From Parascedosporium putredinis (Eukaryota > Ascomycota > Sordariomycetes > Microascales > Microascaceae), in assembly GCA_949357655.1 (NCBI GenBank), contig CASHTG010000012.1:372001-436000 (forward strand): DNA of 64,000 bases, read 5' to 3'. Positions within the stretch are counted from its first letter, which is position 1; each line of letters begins with the position of its first letter. The notes beneath the pieces were generated by a model. The model was given only the letters and a program-made list of their open reading frames with translations. It searched no databases and was not told the DNA's origin. The translations under genes were made by a program, and so were the position numbers. Shown here piece after piece: positions 12,103 through 25,309 of this stretch.

Positions 12103-15100
12103 TATTCCTGCTCCGACCCAAAATAAAATAAAATAAAATAATCAATGATCAAAGTGAATGAGGCCGGCCCTCCAAAGATCCACCCTGGGTCTCTCTTCCT
12201 TCTCTCTCGATTTTGGGAGGTTCTGACCAGGAGGAGGCCCAGTGTGGGGAAAAAGGAAATTGGATTATCTTGAAGAGAAGAACCGGCGATGAGACTGGCT
12301 GGCTGGGAACGCTGCTTGCTCCTTTCGGTACCCCCGCCGAAGTTGTAACCAACCTGGTCAGGGGAAAGAAAAAGAAAAAGAACAAAAAAGAACAAGGACG
12401 GATTGGGATGGTGAAGCTGGGATTCGTCAAGACGTGAGATTGATTCAAGGGCTTCTTTGTTCTCTTTCTTCTCTTTCTTCTTTTTCTTCTCCTCCTTTTT
12501 CTCCTGCGTTCTCCGTCGCGTTGGGTTTCCGCTGGCAACGCAGATGCGAAATCAGGACCTTTCGGCGGTTGCCTCTTTTCTTTGCGCGTGTGCTCTCCAC
12601 TGTCTCGTTTCGTTCTTGTTTTTTCTTTTGCAGACGCGAAGACACCTCTCGATTACTTCTCTTGGTGTCGTAGTGGCTTTTGGCTTTCGGGTGGCCACAG
12701 AAGGGAGGCGACATGGGGGAGACGGTGATTTCGACCTATTGAGTGTACGCGATCAACGCATCTGCATCGCTCCTCCTCCTCTTACTGGCGGTGTGCATCA
12801 GTCAATCGCGCGGCGCGACCAGGGGTCATCGTCTGCACTGGTGCTGCTTTTCGACTAAAAGAGGCGTGTCCCTTTTTTCTTTGTTTTCGCTCCTTGAGTC
12901 TCTTTGGTGGAAAGCGCTCTTTTGCGAGGTTAGTTCTCGCGATTGCCTCCACTCCTTAATCTTCAAACGAGGTCTTTCGTCTCCGTCGTATTATGAGTTA
13001 ATAGCGCGGGTTCAAGTGGGACAAAATCGGTGCAAGGTACCGCGTTGGTGTCTCACCCTATGATGGTTGATCTTTCCAGGTGGCTCCCCTGCGCGCTAAA
13101 CTGGCCCTTGAATTTTCTTTTTACCTCTTTCTTCTTTGGGCAATAGGGGAGGGTTGAAGCTGATGAGTTCAACCTACTTTCGATCGCCATCTCCACATCC
13201 ATCTCTGTCTTAATGAACGAGTAAGCTGGGCGGCTACATTCTTCAAACCCCCTTCTCAATCGCCTATGCAAATAAGTCACTGTTGCAAGCCTCTGTTGCC
13301 ATCATAATGCTTTACAGATATTGGCTCATGATGGGGTCACGGCTCCTGGGCGAGTCCGAGGGTCTTCCGGGAGTCAGGAGAAGAATGAGGGATGAAACAT
13401 TTACCATGCAGCACTATTCGTTCCTACATTTGATCAATGGATATGTTCGGAAGTGCTAGAACGTGTCTCCCCTCCGCCCTCCCAAGATCACCGACGATAC
13501 CGAGGTACACAAAAATACAACATTGAAGCGCCAAGTGAGCATTGACTGGGGCATGCACGGGATTCCTAAAGTAGAAATGTGTACCATGGCCAAAGTCCGG
13601 TTGACTGCCCGCGATTCGGGAGAATTCGAAAATCCATGTCCTCTTCGAGGCTTCTGAATGGATATGCATGCACTTTGAACACCCCAGACGGTGAGTCCCG
13701 CCCGTCGGTTTAAGGGATAAACCCAGTTGATTCTCGGACTCGACCAGAACCTCCTCCCCCAATGCAACCAAGGAAAGGGAACAGAAGCCTATTGCACCGA
13801 TATTGAAAAGTCCACCTCAAAAAAGAAGGTTCGGAATACGATCATCGACGTGATGATTGCCCTCCACTCATTCTCTTGTTTGGTAGGCGCACAGGGCCCC
13901 AACCTTGAATGAACGGACCAGCACTGCATTTGTGGGTGGGATCGAGGTGGAGAAAATCAACGAATATACTGGGGTAGAGTCTTGCGCCTTCACCAGTTGA
14001 CGTCCCACAAACCCATAAACGCTCACTCAAGGACCTGCATCACACTCGACCAAGACGCCCGCCGAAGTGCATTAGCTGTCTGGAAAAGTGGTGGCAAGTG
14101 GTGACGGTGGATGCGAGACAGCAATGCTGAGACAAAAATAGGGGTCAAATCTGCCAAGGCGCTTTGACCTTCCCCATCCCCTGAGTCTTTCCGTCACGAG
14201 CAGCCGACAAACAAAAGCCAATTGACGGGTGGCTTGCTTTTTCCAGATGTGGTAGAGGGAAGAATGAGCACTTGAGGGCTGATGAGTTGAAGCCATTGGA
14301 CAATTGTCTTCTTTTAGCCACCAAGGAAGGAGGAGGGCGAATCATTGGCTTCAATGTTCCGCGCGAGATCAAAGTATTCATCCTCAAAGATCCTCCAGCT
14401 CTTCTCCCGGCAGTTCAGTACAATGGCTCCATGATACCCGAGAGCACCTGCAAGCTTTGGGATGTGCCATTCGTCTGAAGAGCGGCCCGAGTCTTGTTCG
14501 AGACCAAAGTGGGCGGCTCCGGTTTCTTGAGGAAATGATAGATCTGGTCGCACAAGCTTTCGAGTACTCCGTGGGCTCGTAATACTTGCAACGATATTCA
14601 TCAGCATAGCGAAGCCAGCGCAGCTTGCGTGGCTTGCGTATCGAATCAAAGCATCTCTTATTACTGCAACGAGGCTGAGGATGGCAAGAGGACACGGGGT
14701 GCAGACGTGCAACATCAACACCGCACTTGTGCTCCCATGTGGAAGCACATCGAGTCCCTCATGGACCTCTTCCTGCCGTTCGTAAAGGGTTTGATGCTCT
14801 CGTCGCCACTGGTGACGAAATACGTGGATGTCTGAGAGAGGAGGCCACACAACCTGATGATATGAGTGATTGGCAACCCCTCAGCCACAAAGGAGTTGAT
14901 AATTGCCCTCCCTCACCACCACCTCTTACTGCCGGCTTGCTGCCTCGATCTCTGCCAACATAGTCAATGAACACTATTCCCCTTTTACTTTTATTTTTCC
15001 CATCTACTTCCTTTTTCCTACATGTACTCGGAGGTTATGTGTATCCGTCCACCCACCATGGAACGGGCTGGTTTGATCTGGTCGCAATTGGCCAAGCGCG

Positions 15101-16527
15101 TGTGTGTGGACTAAGGGTGGGGGAAGGAGGGCTGGTGGGTGCAGTGCATGGTTTCCGCCAAGTCGCCCACAGATCCGCAACAAATCAACTGCCACGTAGT
15201 GACGTGGAGGCGCGGAGGTGGGAAGAAGGTCTGCTCATCGATCCATTCAATATCTTCACCACCTGTCCTTCCGTCCCACGTACCGATCCACCGACTGTTC
15301 CTGCCCTCTTCGACGACTACACTAGTGGCGCGCTGCACAACAAGGCAAGTGCACTACAGTATATGTGCCTAGCGTGATGTCACATGGCTCAGAGCATCCC
15401 GTACCTAGTAGCAAATCGTCTTCCCGAGCGTGGGAAAGAATTATGGAAAGCTGGCGTGCACTCGAGGGATAGGATATGGGAAAGTGCTGACGTCCGCCCT
15501 TGTGCCGGATACAGTTGCCCGTTTCCATCAGGGTTTTCCGGTGACGAGATCGGCAAGACCGACTGATGCGCGGGATTTTCTCCAATTCATACAACCTCAT
15601 GCAGCCCGAGATACCACGATGACGCCTAGCACGTATCGCTGCAAGAGAGCACTTGAGGAGGAGAGGAGGAAGAGGGGAGAACGCGGGGGCTCAATGCTCT
15701 GGAAGCGGGGAGGGGGATGTCTCCTGCTTTATTCAACGATCAAATGAACCCGATTGAGCCTTACACTCACGACTTACACGGTCTTTTGCTAACGGTATTA
15801 CTCGAGGTCACATCCGCAGGCCGGGAGAACTTGAAATGCGGGTGGGTTGCGAGTGTCGCTTCCCGTCTTTTTTCTTTTTGTCTTTGTTTGGGCTCCTCCC
15901 CTACTTTCTCCGAGAGATGCCGGTTGTGCAAATTGGAAAGGTTAGTCTGTGGGATGGATGCATCTGGACCTGCCGCGGGTTTGAACTCATGCATCAATTG
16001 ACCAAAGCACACGTGTGCTCTCACTATGAATGCAATGCAGTGGCTGAATTGGCACAATTGGATGTATTGACGCCCAACGCACCCAGCCGTCAAACCCGTG
16101 GCAGGCAGAGTTCGCACGCAGGGTGTCCATGGGCGAGCCCGAAGAGCCCTTTGAGAGAGAGAGAGAGAGAGAGAGTATCGTGTCGTTTGTTGATTGACGT
16201 CTGTCTGCATGGCAGCCCAATGTCTACTCTTTCGTGACGTGAGATCATGGTGTCGAAGACCAGCCGTGATTGTCGAGGGTGCACATTTGTCCAAGTTCCA
16301 AGGAAGCTATCAAGGATCCATGGCCAACGGTAGTGGGTGAGGCCGGGTTCTCTCCCTCCTCCCACTTAGCTATTCGCTTGCTCTCCATTTTCTCTCCTCC
16401 CACTTCTCCTTCCTTCCCTTCCTCCCATACACTTGCTCTTTCCTTCTCTCTCCGCCCCTCTCTCACCTAGCATCAGCCCCCGTCTTTCATCTCCTAAAAT
16501 TTCCTCTCGGACTGGCCGACCTTGAAG
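12103..16527. other. Intergenic region with low-complexity leaders
   Basis: The region between the divergent Arf exchange factor and zinc-finger genes holds CT/AG-rich low-complexity DNA at 12360-12510 and 16340-16500, the latter directly before the zinc-finger start. An open frame of 178 codons on the minus strand (14850-14314) has no recognised domain. Nothing else is convincing. Confidence 0.45.
16153..16175. repeat. (GA)n microsatellite
   Basis: An uninterrupted GA dinucleotide run of about 23 bases lies upstream of the zinc-finger gene. Confidence 0.85.
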
Positions 16528-18152
16528 ATGACGAACAGAGCACCTTCCAATGCCCTTGTTCCCCTAGACTCGACATTAGAGCTGCTGGCAAAAGCTGGCC
16601 TCCTCAGCCGCGCCTCCCATACCACGTTACGTCCGCCATTACTGATTGCGGATTCCGATTTCGAGGGCCATGAAGGTGACGGATGCCAACAGGTACTTGA
16701 TGAACCTTCGGTCCTCTTCGAAAGGCGGGTTGAAAGTGCAGGGCTGCAGCCTCCATATACTACTCTATGGCCTGGGCGAGTATCCTCTGATCCGACCCTT
16801 CCATCTTGCTTCGCCGGACCGGGTGGCATCAGTCCGTTCACTCGACCATGTGGCCAGGCCACGCACACCAATCGCCACGCGTGGAAGGAGAGTGGAGGGT
16901 GGCTTGAGTGCAGCTCCGACGATGAGTTTGAAAGATATCATGCGGAGGACGAGGACGACGATGACTGCAGCTCCTCTGGGGGCTCGACGTGGGACGAGCC
17001 GGCTTCTGTCTTTCATGCCAACGCTCTTATCGATAACGAGGATGCCAACTCGCCTCGATCAAAGCAATCCGTGGTAGCGGACAAGAACGCCTCGCAAGCA
17101 ACTGGCAACGGGCCTAGAGAGTCTACAACGGGAGGGCAAGCCGGGTCCGGGTCGGCAGCCGCGCCTGCGCGCGCTGGAACGAAAAGGGCCCGCGCCCCTT
17201 CGGACATAATGTCCTCGGACCATGATAGCCAACCTTCGCGTTCACGCCGGGTTCGCACAGAAGACCGACCCCGAGTCATTTTAGCGTGCCCATTCTACAA
17301 GTGGAATCCGGCTCGGTACCGTGGGTGTCGCCGCATCCTCCTGACCAAGATCTCGTACGTCAAGCAGCATATCTTGCGGAGTCACCGAATGCCGCCGCAT
17401 TGTCAGATTTGCAATACACTTTACCAGACGGATGAGCAGCTTCGAACCCACGTACGCTCCATGAGCTGCTCACGACGGCCGTACAGCCCCCTGACGGCGT
17501 GACGGAAGACCAGATCTATCAGCTACGGAGCCGAGTCAACCAGAAAAACTCGCTCGAGGCCCAATGGTACGAAGTTTTCGACATCATCTTCCCGAACGCA
17601 CAGAGACCAGCTTCTGTTCATCTAGACCCCGAGCTGTCGCAAGACCTCGACGAATTTGTCAGTTACCTGACGACCAATGGGCCAAACATCATTCTGGAAC
17701 AAATCAAATTTTCCGACCTCCTGCCCCGCGACAACCCCCAAGACATCAATATAGACATTCTCCGGATGAACCTTTCCTCGGGATTCCAAGAAATCTATGA
17801 TCGATGGTACAAGAACCGGGCAACAGAGGAGGGCTCCTTGCCTTCGTCTCTTCCACGACCGGCCTTGAGCGCGCCTCCCGAAGCGCACATGCTGCGTCCT
17901 TCGCCACACCCGCATCCTCCCATCCCTGGGCCTGGGAGCCTCAACCTCTCGCACCAGACGGTGTTCGCTATGGGTGGCTCTGATGAGTTGGCGCCGCTTC
18001 GGATCTCTAGGCGCTCGGCGCATGATGGTGCCCAGAGAGGGTCACCTCTTGTGGCGCAGATGCCGACGCCCGAGAGAAGTGACCACTGGCCTCCCCAGCC
18101 GAGTGATAGAAGTGCAGCCGCACCAAGGCCCCAGTCGCCCCCGCCGAGGTAA
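16528..18152 (+). CDS. C2H2/C2HC zinc-finger protein of unknown role (one frame break)
   Basis: The ATG at 16528 is preceded by a CT-rich leader; no intron is needed. An N-terminal disordered region contains an acidic stretch (ECSSDDEFERYHAEDEDDDD, near residue 140) and a basic segment (KRARAPSD). The fingers come next: CPFYKWNPARYRGC with KQHILRSH as the His pair, then CQICNTLYQTDEQLRTH. A conserved downstream domain follows (TEDQIYQLRSRVNQK; EAQWYEVFDIIFP). This finger pair plus a W-x-x-x-F-D-I-L/I-F-P segment is a common but uncharacterised family in Pezizomycotina, probably nuclear. The frame breaks at CCCCC 17487-17491, where one more C would join the finger region to the downstream domain. 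The combined product is about 540 residues, ending in a Pro/Ser-rich tail. DNA binding is inferred from the fingers, not shown. Confidence 0.8.
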
Positions 18153-20628
18153 CAATGACTCGAGCCTCAAACTTGGGTGGCAAGTTGGATTAGCTATGGG
18201 GACGGGGCCATTATCACACATACCCCCTCCCCTCCCTTACGCCCCTGCCTCAAGGTGATAGATGTGATGGCGGGCAGGAACCCAATGCGAAGAAAAGTTT
18301 TCTTTTATTTTCACACCCAAGACAAAAAACCAAGGGGGTAGCGAAAGACGAGTAGTGGAAATTCGAGGTGGAAAAGAAAAGAGATCCTTGAGCCGACGCA
18401 AGACCTGTCATCGCCATTCCCCAAAGCAGTCGTGAACAGAACCACACGAGCCGAAATCGAGTCACCCCAGTGCTTCAGCCGAGGGGGCCCTTGGGTGCGA
18501 AGGCTCCGTTTGTACGTGTCGAAATTAGATCATCTACATGATCCACCCCGATCATAGCCAGTCATCACAGCGCATCTACACATCAGGCCTAGAGAAAAGC
18601 GCCGTACCTTGGAGATACGAAGCCATGCCGCCTACAAGGACCCAAGAGGCGAAAAAGGGGGCGGGCTTCGGACAAGTTTCCTCGGAAACGTCTCTCCGCT
18701 GACCCGGGGTGATGGCTCCATGGATTCGGAAAGGAAGTCGATCCAATAGGATGACGCGCTGTGCTGTTGCACATTTCTTGTCACATTTCGTTTTGGTCTT
18801 TTCTTGTTCTCACGCATTTGGTTTCTTCAATATTGGCACCCAAGAACAAAGGTTGTATTTTTACACGGAGTTAAGGCTGGATTTGGATTGGGATAGAGGG
18901 CGAAATTGTAATTTTGAGGTCATTCCAATATCCTGATGGGTGAATCAATGGAGTGGAAAGCCAGCTATGGACATAAAGGTGCCAACGTTGAAGCTCACTG
19001 GTGATTTTGTGACATTAAAGGGGGCGGGGGCGCTGGGGATTGGCGCCTAACTGTGGGCAGCAAGTTGTACTCGCCCTGATGGCTACATGTAGCTGTCGCT
19101 TGTGTTTGGATTACGAAGGGCAGTTTCGAGCACACGTTCAGGGTTCTCCAAAGTTCAAGTTTGTATTCTGGACTGTTTTGGTGAAGCTAGAATCTAGGAT
19201 TTTACCACCAGCGCCACCACCGTAGGCTTGAATGCATGATCTCTGCACGACGTGGTATGGGAAAGGATTATCCGCGAAAGAGAAGGGGTGGGGGTGTGGC
19301 TGGGCAGGATGCGGCAAAGCCTTGTTTACGTGGGATACTTTGTGGGTATGGCGTGAGCAGGTGTGCCCAGGGTTGGGCGGCAGTATGGAGTTGGGAAGAC
19401 GAGGAGACCATATGTACGAAGTAGTAAACGGTATCTACTCTGGTCGGCGTCTACGAGGGAGTGTGGAAGGTGAAGAGACGAATATCGGTTCCTATGTGAG
19501 TATTGAACGCTTCTCGAGGGAGATGTACTTCGTAGCTCGGACGTTGTGGGTTTCGTCAGGGTTGAGTCGTCCGGCCTGCAAGTCAGTCCCCCTTTCTTGT
19601 CGTGGGCACCCGACGGCCCTTGGCACGGGAGAAGGAAGAAGAAGAATGGGGTTTGTGCCTTAACGGACTCGAGGAAACCCATTTTCGGGCTGCGGGTAGT
19701 TCTCGCCCCGGGGACCACGGACGGATAGAGCCGTCAGTCATTTTTGGGTAACCATGGTTACTTTTTCCTTCTTTTCCTTCTTCCCTTTTTCCTCCCACGG
19801 GTTCGGCAGCCTTCACCGAGGTGGCTTTGGAGGCGACCAAGCGTGCTGTACCCGCATAGCATATATCTTCCCCCTCCCACACACACACACACTTTCTCTC
19901 TGTCTCTCCTACACCAGATGCAGATGATTCGACCCGCGTTGCACTTTTCAGATGCGCTACTGCTGCCCTTTGGTACACCGGGATCATCTTGGCTGACTGT
20001 GCGTGCCCTGACAGGCTGGTTGCCCATGATTGGGACGCAGAGGTGCCGCTGTGGGCAAACGCACGATGCCAGTGATGTTCTTGTATCTTGCTAACGTTTC
20101 CGCGCGTTCTTTCTCCCGCTCCTTTTTTTTTTTTTTTTTTTACGTTCCCACGCGGGGCTGGGCTCTTGTGCATTCCCTCCCCACCTCTTCCAATCCCATA
20201 AGCGACGTTTTAAGCCACAGGCAGTAAGGAGGTGTGTGTTCAAAGTGCATCTTGGGCTCTATCTTGTCGTCACGTCACGGTGATTTCGGGAAAGGGGGTT
20301 GGGTGGATTCGAATTTTTTCTTTGGGGGTGGGGAGATGAGTTGGTTTTGCAATCATCGATGCAGTGATGTGCTGCATAGTTCTGGAAAGAGAAAGATCAA
20401 ATGTATTGTGGCATTGGCGAGAGTATTATTTCGAGGCGGAAGACGCCAACGAGGGAGGGGTAAGAAGCCCAATATCATGGCGTGAGGGGGTTAACAAGCG
20501 ACACAAAAAACGGATTACAAATGACTATCAAGGTAAGACGGCCATCTTTTTTCTTTCCCAACTTGGAACTTTTTATTATTATTATCTATTTCTTTTTGGC
20601 GAGAGAAACCGTCGCAACGGTCAACGCC
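18153..20628. other. Intergenic region between two convergent genes
   Basis: Only short overlapping frames are present. A run of 19 T lies at 20123-20141, a (CA)n tract at about 19878-19892, and purine/pyrimidine-rich stretches at 19740-19800. I see no gene. Confidence 0.5.
20123..20141. repeat. Poly-T tract
   Basis: Nineteen consecutive T (equivalently a poly-A run on the other strand). I see no flanking duplication or retrotransposon body to explain it as an insertion tail. Confidence 0.8.
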
Positions 20629-21528
20629 TTAACCGTTTGGCCGCTCAGTGCCCGAGGCGCGGTAATGCTGCATGAGCGTCTTGTTGCCCATGACCTCGAC
20701 GCGGCTCGCCATCCGCCTATCCGCCCTCCGCGCTCTCTGGAGCGCGCGGTCGCGTCGCTGCATCGTGGCCCTCTGCTCCGAGGCGGGCAGGTGGGCGATG
20801 GCGTGTCGGTCGGAGACGCTGAGGGCTGCCATGCGGCTGGAGAGGGCGACCTCGCGCCTCTCTGCCTTGGTTAAGGCGCCCGTGGTCGAAACGTGGTCGT
20901 CGTCGTCGTCGGTGGTAGTGGCCGTGGTGGGGCCGCTCTCGGCGGGTGCTTCTTGCTTTTGGCTCCGGGTGAGGCGGGGTGGTCTGGGTGGCGGGGCGGA
21001 CCGGCTGGCTAGGATCTTTCCGGAGGAGAGGGTAAACGTCCCATCTGCTCCAGAGTGGGGGCGCGGGGATGGGGAAACCACCACCACCAGCCCGTGCGAG
21101 TTGTCGACCGTCGTCATTATCATCATGATGATCGCCCGCCTGGCTCGGCTGCGCGTAAAAGTCCGCGTACTCCGACGACGGCGCAAAAGGGTCGAAGCGG
21201 CAGTGGCTCTTGTCGAGCATGTGGCGGCGGATAGCGTGCGCGTCCCTGCGCTGTGTGCCGCAGGCTATGCACTCGCGGTAGCCCTCGACGACGAGGCACA
21301 GGTAGGCGAGCAGGGTTTCCGGGTCCACGCGGAGGTGTTCCGGGCGGGGATCGCGAAGCCGTGGGCCTTGGCCATGTGGGTGAGGTTGGCGGCGAGGTCG
21401 GGCAGCGCGGCGCGGCAGAAGAGGCAGGTGGCGGGGTGGAAGGTTTGGAGGACGGAGGTGGGGGTTGGGGTGGGTGGGGGTTGATCCGGGTCCGAGTCGG
21501 AGTGCACGGACGCGTCGGACTCGGACGG

Positions 21529-21559
<31 letters not shown>

Positions 21560-21881
21560 AAGTCGAGGTCGGCGTAGCCTTTTTCAATTTGGTGCGCGAT
21601 GGGGTCGAGTTCGGCGACGCGACGGCGGATAGTTTGGACGCTGGGGAAGGAAGGTGTTAGAGAAGAGAATGTAACCTTTTTTCCTTTTTTGTCTACGCTT
21701 CCGTAGACCAAGATTGGAGGCAAAGATGAAAAAAGGGAATTTCTTACTGTAGTTCGCTCTTTGCGTGCGCGCGCATTTCCTGGAGGTTAGGGAACTCGAT
21801 GTCGCAGGCTCCGCATCGGTGCGAGGTCGAGCGGAGGTCTGACGACGATGTGGTCGCCGAATCTGGGTTGGCTGTCGCCAT
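20629..21881 (-). CDS. Divergent REI1/ZNF622-like zinc-finger protein (frame-broken)
   Basis: Exon 1 is 21881-21748 and exon 2 begins at 21640; the intron uses a GTAAG donor and a CCCCAG acceptor. Zinc fingers in order are CGACDIEFPNLQEMRAH, CLFCRAALPDLAANLTH with MAKAH, and CIACGTQRRDAHAIRRH with MLDKSHC. The segment between fingers 1 and 2 (SELHVQTIRRRVAELDPI) and the C-terminus (NKTLMQHYRASGTERPNG) resemble REI1, a cytoplasmic 60S-subunit maturation factor. The conserved LPSGRxxGHR-like segment is degenerate here (LSSGKILASRS), so this may be a paralogue with a different job. Asp-Thr repeats come from a GTCGGT hexamer. Two places change frame: near 21340-21350, consistent with one lost base, and near 21090-21150, consistent with two lost or one gained. 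The product is about 380 residues. Confidence 0.7.
21532..21558 (-). repeat. In-frame hexamer repeat coding Asp-Thr
   Basis: Four and a half copies of GTCGGT (read on the plus strand) encode alternating Asp and Thr in the linker between the first and second zinc fingers of the REI1-like protein. The unit length preserves the frame. Confidence 0.8.
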
Positions 21882-24800
21882 GATGATGGGCTGCGTGGTC
21901 TCGTGCACGCACGTACACGGTCAAATGGGTGAGGGTAGGGAGGGCCGGAAGATGGCCTTTTCAAGATGGATTGGTTCTACCTGCTGTGTTCTCCTGTCTT
22001 TCTTTTTTGCAAGGGCAATTCTTTCTCTCGACCGGGAGAGAAGATGACGGGTTTCTTGTGGAAACTAGGTGTTGCTTACGCTGCTGACGCTATCCAAGGA
22101 ATCTCACCGGGAGAAGAGGGCTTATATAGAGTGATGACATCACCCGAAAAGCTGCCAGGCAACCGTCGAGGCCTTTTGATATTTTTCCTTCTTCCTCTTC
22201 CTTTCCCCCCTCCCGTTCGTGGAGCTCGCCGATGGTAGTTCGGCGCCACCCCACTCCGAGAGCGGGACTACGGTGCCGGAGTGTGGGGCTCTTCGTGGAA
22301 TGTCGACCGGGGTTGGACGAGGGCGGGGCTTGGCGCTGTGAGTCAGTGAGAATGGAACCTTGGCCTGGGCTGAGGGCCGTGAGTTGCCGAGAGCCTTGGA
22401 GGGAATCAATTACTTTGACCAGTGGAAATTGCTTAAAAATGAATTGTTTTTAAAAAGAATAAAAATCATGTCATTGGGGCTTCTGGTCTTGAAGGCGTGC
22501 CGGTCGGGCTTGGTTCTTGGCCCGGCGCATCTCAAGGCTCCGGACTGAAGGGGGCTTGTTTTTCGCAAGGTGGCGACATATGGTCTGATGAGTGCACGGA
22601 TTATGATGCTGGATGAGTTGGAGAATCGGACTTGGCTTGATTGGTTCGAGGGGCCGGGGTGCGTTTGCTAGGGCGGACGACTAACCTTCTTCCCAGACAC
22701 CCTCTCTTCTGCCCCCGCCTGCGGACTCTCTCGCTCCACGATGCGCCAGGTGGTCACGTAGACGATGCGAGAGATGTTTTGAAAGAACAGCCGAGTGTGA
22801 TCAATCAAAGACGATGATTCCCGACGTGGCCGAGGCTCGAAGACGTTCAAAAAGTGCGCACGTCGATCACCTCGTCTTTGCCATCAAGTGCTCCGCCATG
22901 GGATAATCTATCGCCTGGTCCACTTTTGTTGGCTGGCAATCTACGTGAAGGGATCAACTACTAACTTACCGGTGAGTAGCAGGAAAAAACAAGAGTGCCG
23001 GCAAGCTACGCCCCTTTTCATCGTCCAACCTCGTCTGCCTACCCGCCTCGTTCGCCAGCGCCGCGTTTAATTCCGCGTGGTCGTGGCTCCCTTGTTGGCT
23101 CGGGTACAACCCATTGATTCTCCAGCCCGAGAGGATCGGTGACACGGCATGCGCTCGCTCGGCTGGCTCGCGACGGCCCCAGAATCCTTGGGGACGTACG
23201 TGCCGAGTCTACCAGATCAACCCCCACTCTCTCTATATAATCTGGCGAGAAAAGAAAAAAAGAAGAAAAAGAAGAAAAAGAAGAAGACAAAATAAGCAAC
23301 GGGAGCAATGGCATCGTCATGAAGAGCCAACAGCTTCATCCCAAAAAGAATCGCCACATTGATAAAGGGAGATCATAACTCCATGCATATGAACTGGGAT
23401 AATTCATAAAAGCGAATAAGCGCTAAGCACGGCGCAGGAGGCACGGGTACCGATCTTTGTGCCATGTCCGATCAGGAACGGGAGATTCTCTTTCGCACTT
23501 GGCCTCCCCCCTTCTCCTCTGGCAGCGGCAGCGGGGTCCAAAAGCCTCCTCGCCATTCTTTTACGGGAATAAATCGCGGGACGAGGCAGAAACGGGACCC
23601 GAGATGTGTGGAATAGGATCTATAGATGGATGGAACGTGTCCACGTGAAGGGTTGGACACTGCGTCGAGATTGGGGAGAGGGCGGGACCTGGACCTGCGC
23701 TAGCTAAGCTAACAAAGGGGAGGATATCATTTCCAATGATTTGAGAAAACGCGGCCGAGGTATTAATAGAAGATTGGGGTCGATGATAGATAGGGCTGCC
23801 GCTTCCAGCTATCACAATTAATCGCTAGAGTACTGGGTATGGGCATACAGTAGCTGGGAAAGCCAGATTGGCTTCGTGCTAGTCGTGGCCCTCTCTTTTT
23901 CCTTTGTGATATTTGTTTTTTTGTCTTCTACTGACGATTCTTTCATCTTAGTCCCCAACGAGCCTTGGATTCGGTCGCATCTCCCAACATTGAATCAAGA
24001 GATTAATCTTGGGTCGAGATTCGAGACTATTCTTGACCACTCTTATTATCCTTCCCCCGGCACCGGAAAATATCTCGAGCCCCTTTCGGCTGGCATCTGG
24101 CAATCTATCAATCTATCCTGGATCATTGGCCTTTACCGTCTGTGGGGAATGGATATATTGCGTGGCTTGGTTTATTTTTCTTCTCCCCTTCTCCCCTCCC
24201 CTCCTCCACTGGCAGCCCACGCATAAATTATGAACAGAACAACAAATTCACGTTGGTAAAAGCCCGACCCAGAAAATCGAAATCATGATGTATGAAGATG
24301 CTCAGCCCGATCTCGTGGTGCCTGCCCCTCCCCCTGGTCTGCCCTGGTTGTGATATGATACACCAACGCCTATACAAACCTGTAGCACAGACAGTAGCGT
24401 GCACGCGCACGTTCAGGGATCGGGCACGGCTCGGGTTCGGCATCGACGCAGAACATTTCCATTGTACACAATTTCGATCTATAGAACGAACCTAATGTAC
24501 CTGATGGAAGCCGGGAATCGGGGGCTGAGAGCAATGACGGTAGTGGTCTCCCAACTCTGGATGAGGGAATGGGAAGGATCCGCTCGAAGTGCCTCCATCA
24601 ATGCCTTGAAAGAGGCAGAGGGAGGAGTAAAGAGATGGGGGAAAAAGTTCCAAGAGGAAGAACTCCTAGAAAAGAATCAACTGATTGAAACGTGCGGCGC
24701 AATCGCGAAATCTATCCTTGATTTGCGCCCGCCGGTCAGCAGCTCCCAGCTTCGGGGCCGACGGAACGTCTGTGGCCTTCCCTGGTTGCCTCTCCAAGGC

Positions 24801-25309
24801 ACTGGGCAAATCTGCAGGAACGGCAGCCGCATGAAGGCATCGCCACACACAAACAAGGGGCAATCATCCTCTTGCGAACCGCGCTGCGTTGATTCTCTCT
24901 CTCTGTCTTTCTCTATGCCTGCCTCTCGGTGTTCTTGGGAAGCCTAGTGTGCGGTGCGCAGTGTGCAAGGGGGAGAGAATAGATTGCACTCGTCTTCGAG
25001 AATAGATTCCGCTGCCTGCGCTACAGCCCGTCCCTTTCACTATTAGCCAGTTCGCGGGAGTATCTTCATTCGCATATAATAGTCGGGCCATGGCATCGTC
25101 TTTTTTTCATTGTTCTTCTTATTCTCCATCCACCTTCTCATTGCCAATTGCTCATCACCACTTGTCTCTCTCGCACTTCACGTCTACCTCCACCAATCCC
25201 CTCAACTAAAGAAGCAGTCCCTCAAGAGCCAATATCAACCTAAGCTCCCTCGTCAACTCTACCACCCCTCCACTTAACACCCCCAAAAAAACCAAACAAC
25301 ATCGCCACC
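21882..25309. other. Intergenic region upstream of the secreted-protein genes
   Basis: Both flanking genes are transcribed outwards, so this is a shared upstream region. A TATATAAG on the minus strand (22129-22122) lies about 240 bases before the REI1-like start, and a TATAAT (25075-25080) lies about 230 bases before the plus-strand gene. A GAA-rich tract runs from 23250 to 23295. No domain-bearing frame is seen. Confidence 0.45.
22122..22129 (-). promoter_or_regulatory. TATA box of the REI1-like gene
   Basis: TATATAAG on the minus strand lies about 240 bases before the start codon at 21881. It is assigned by position and consensus only. Confidence 0.35.

Noticed and set aside
20123..20141. 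Poly-T run as the tail of a retroelement insertion
   Set aside because: No target-site duplication or element body is visible beside it.
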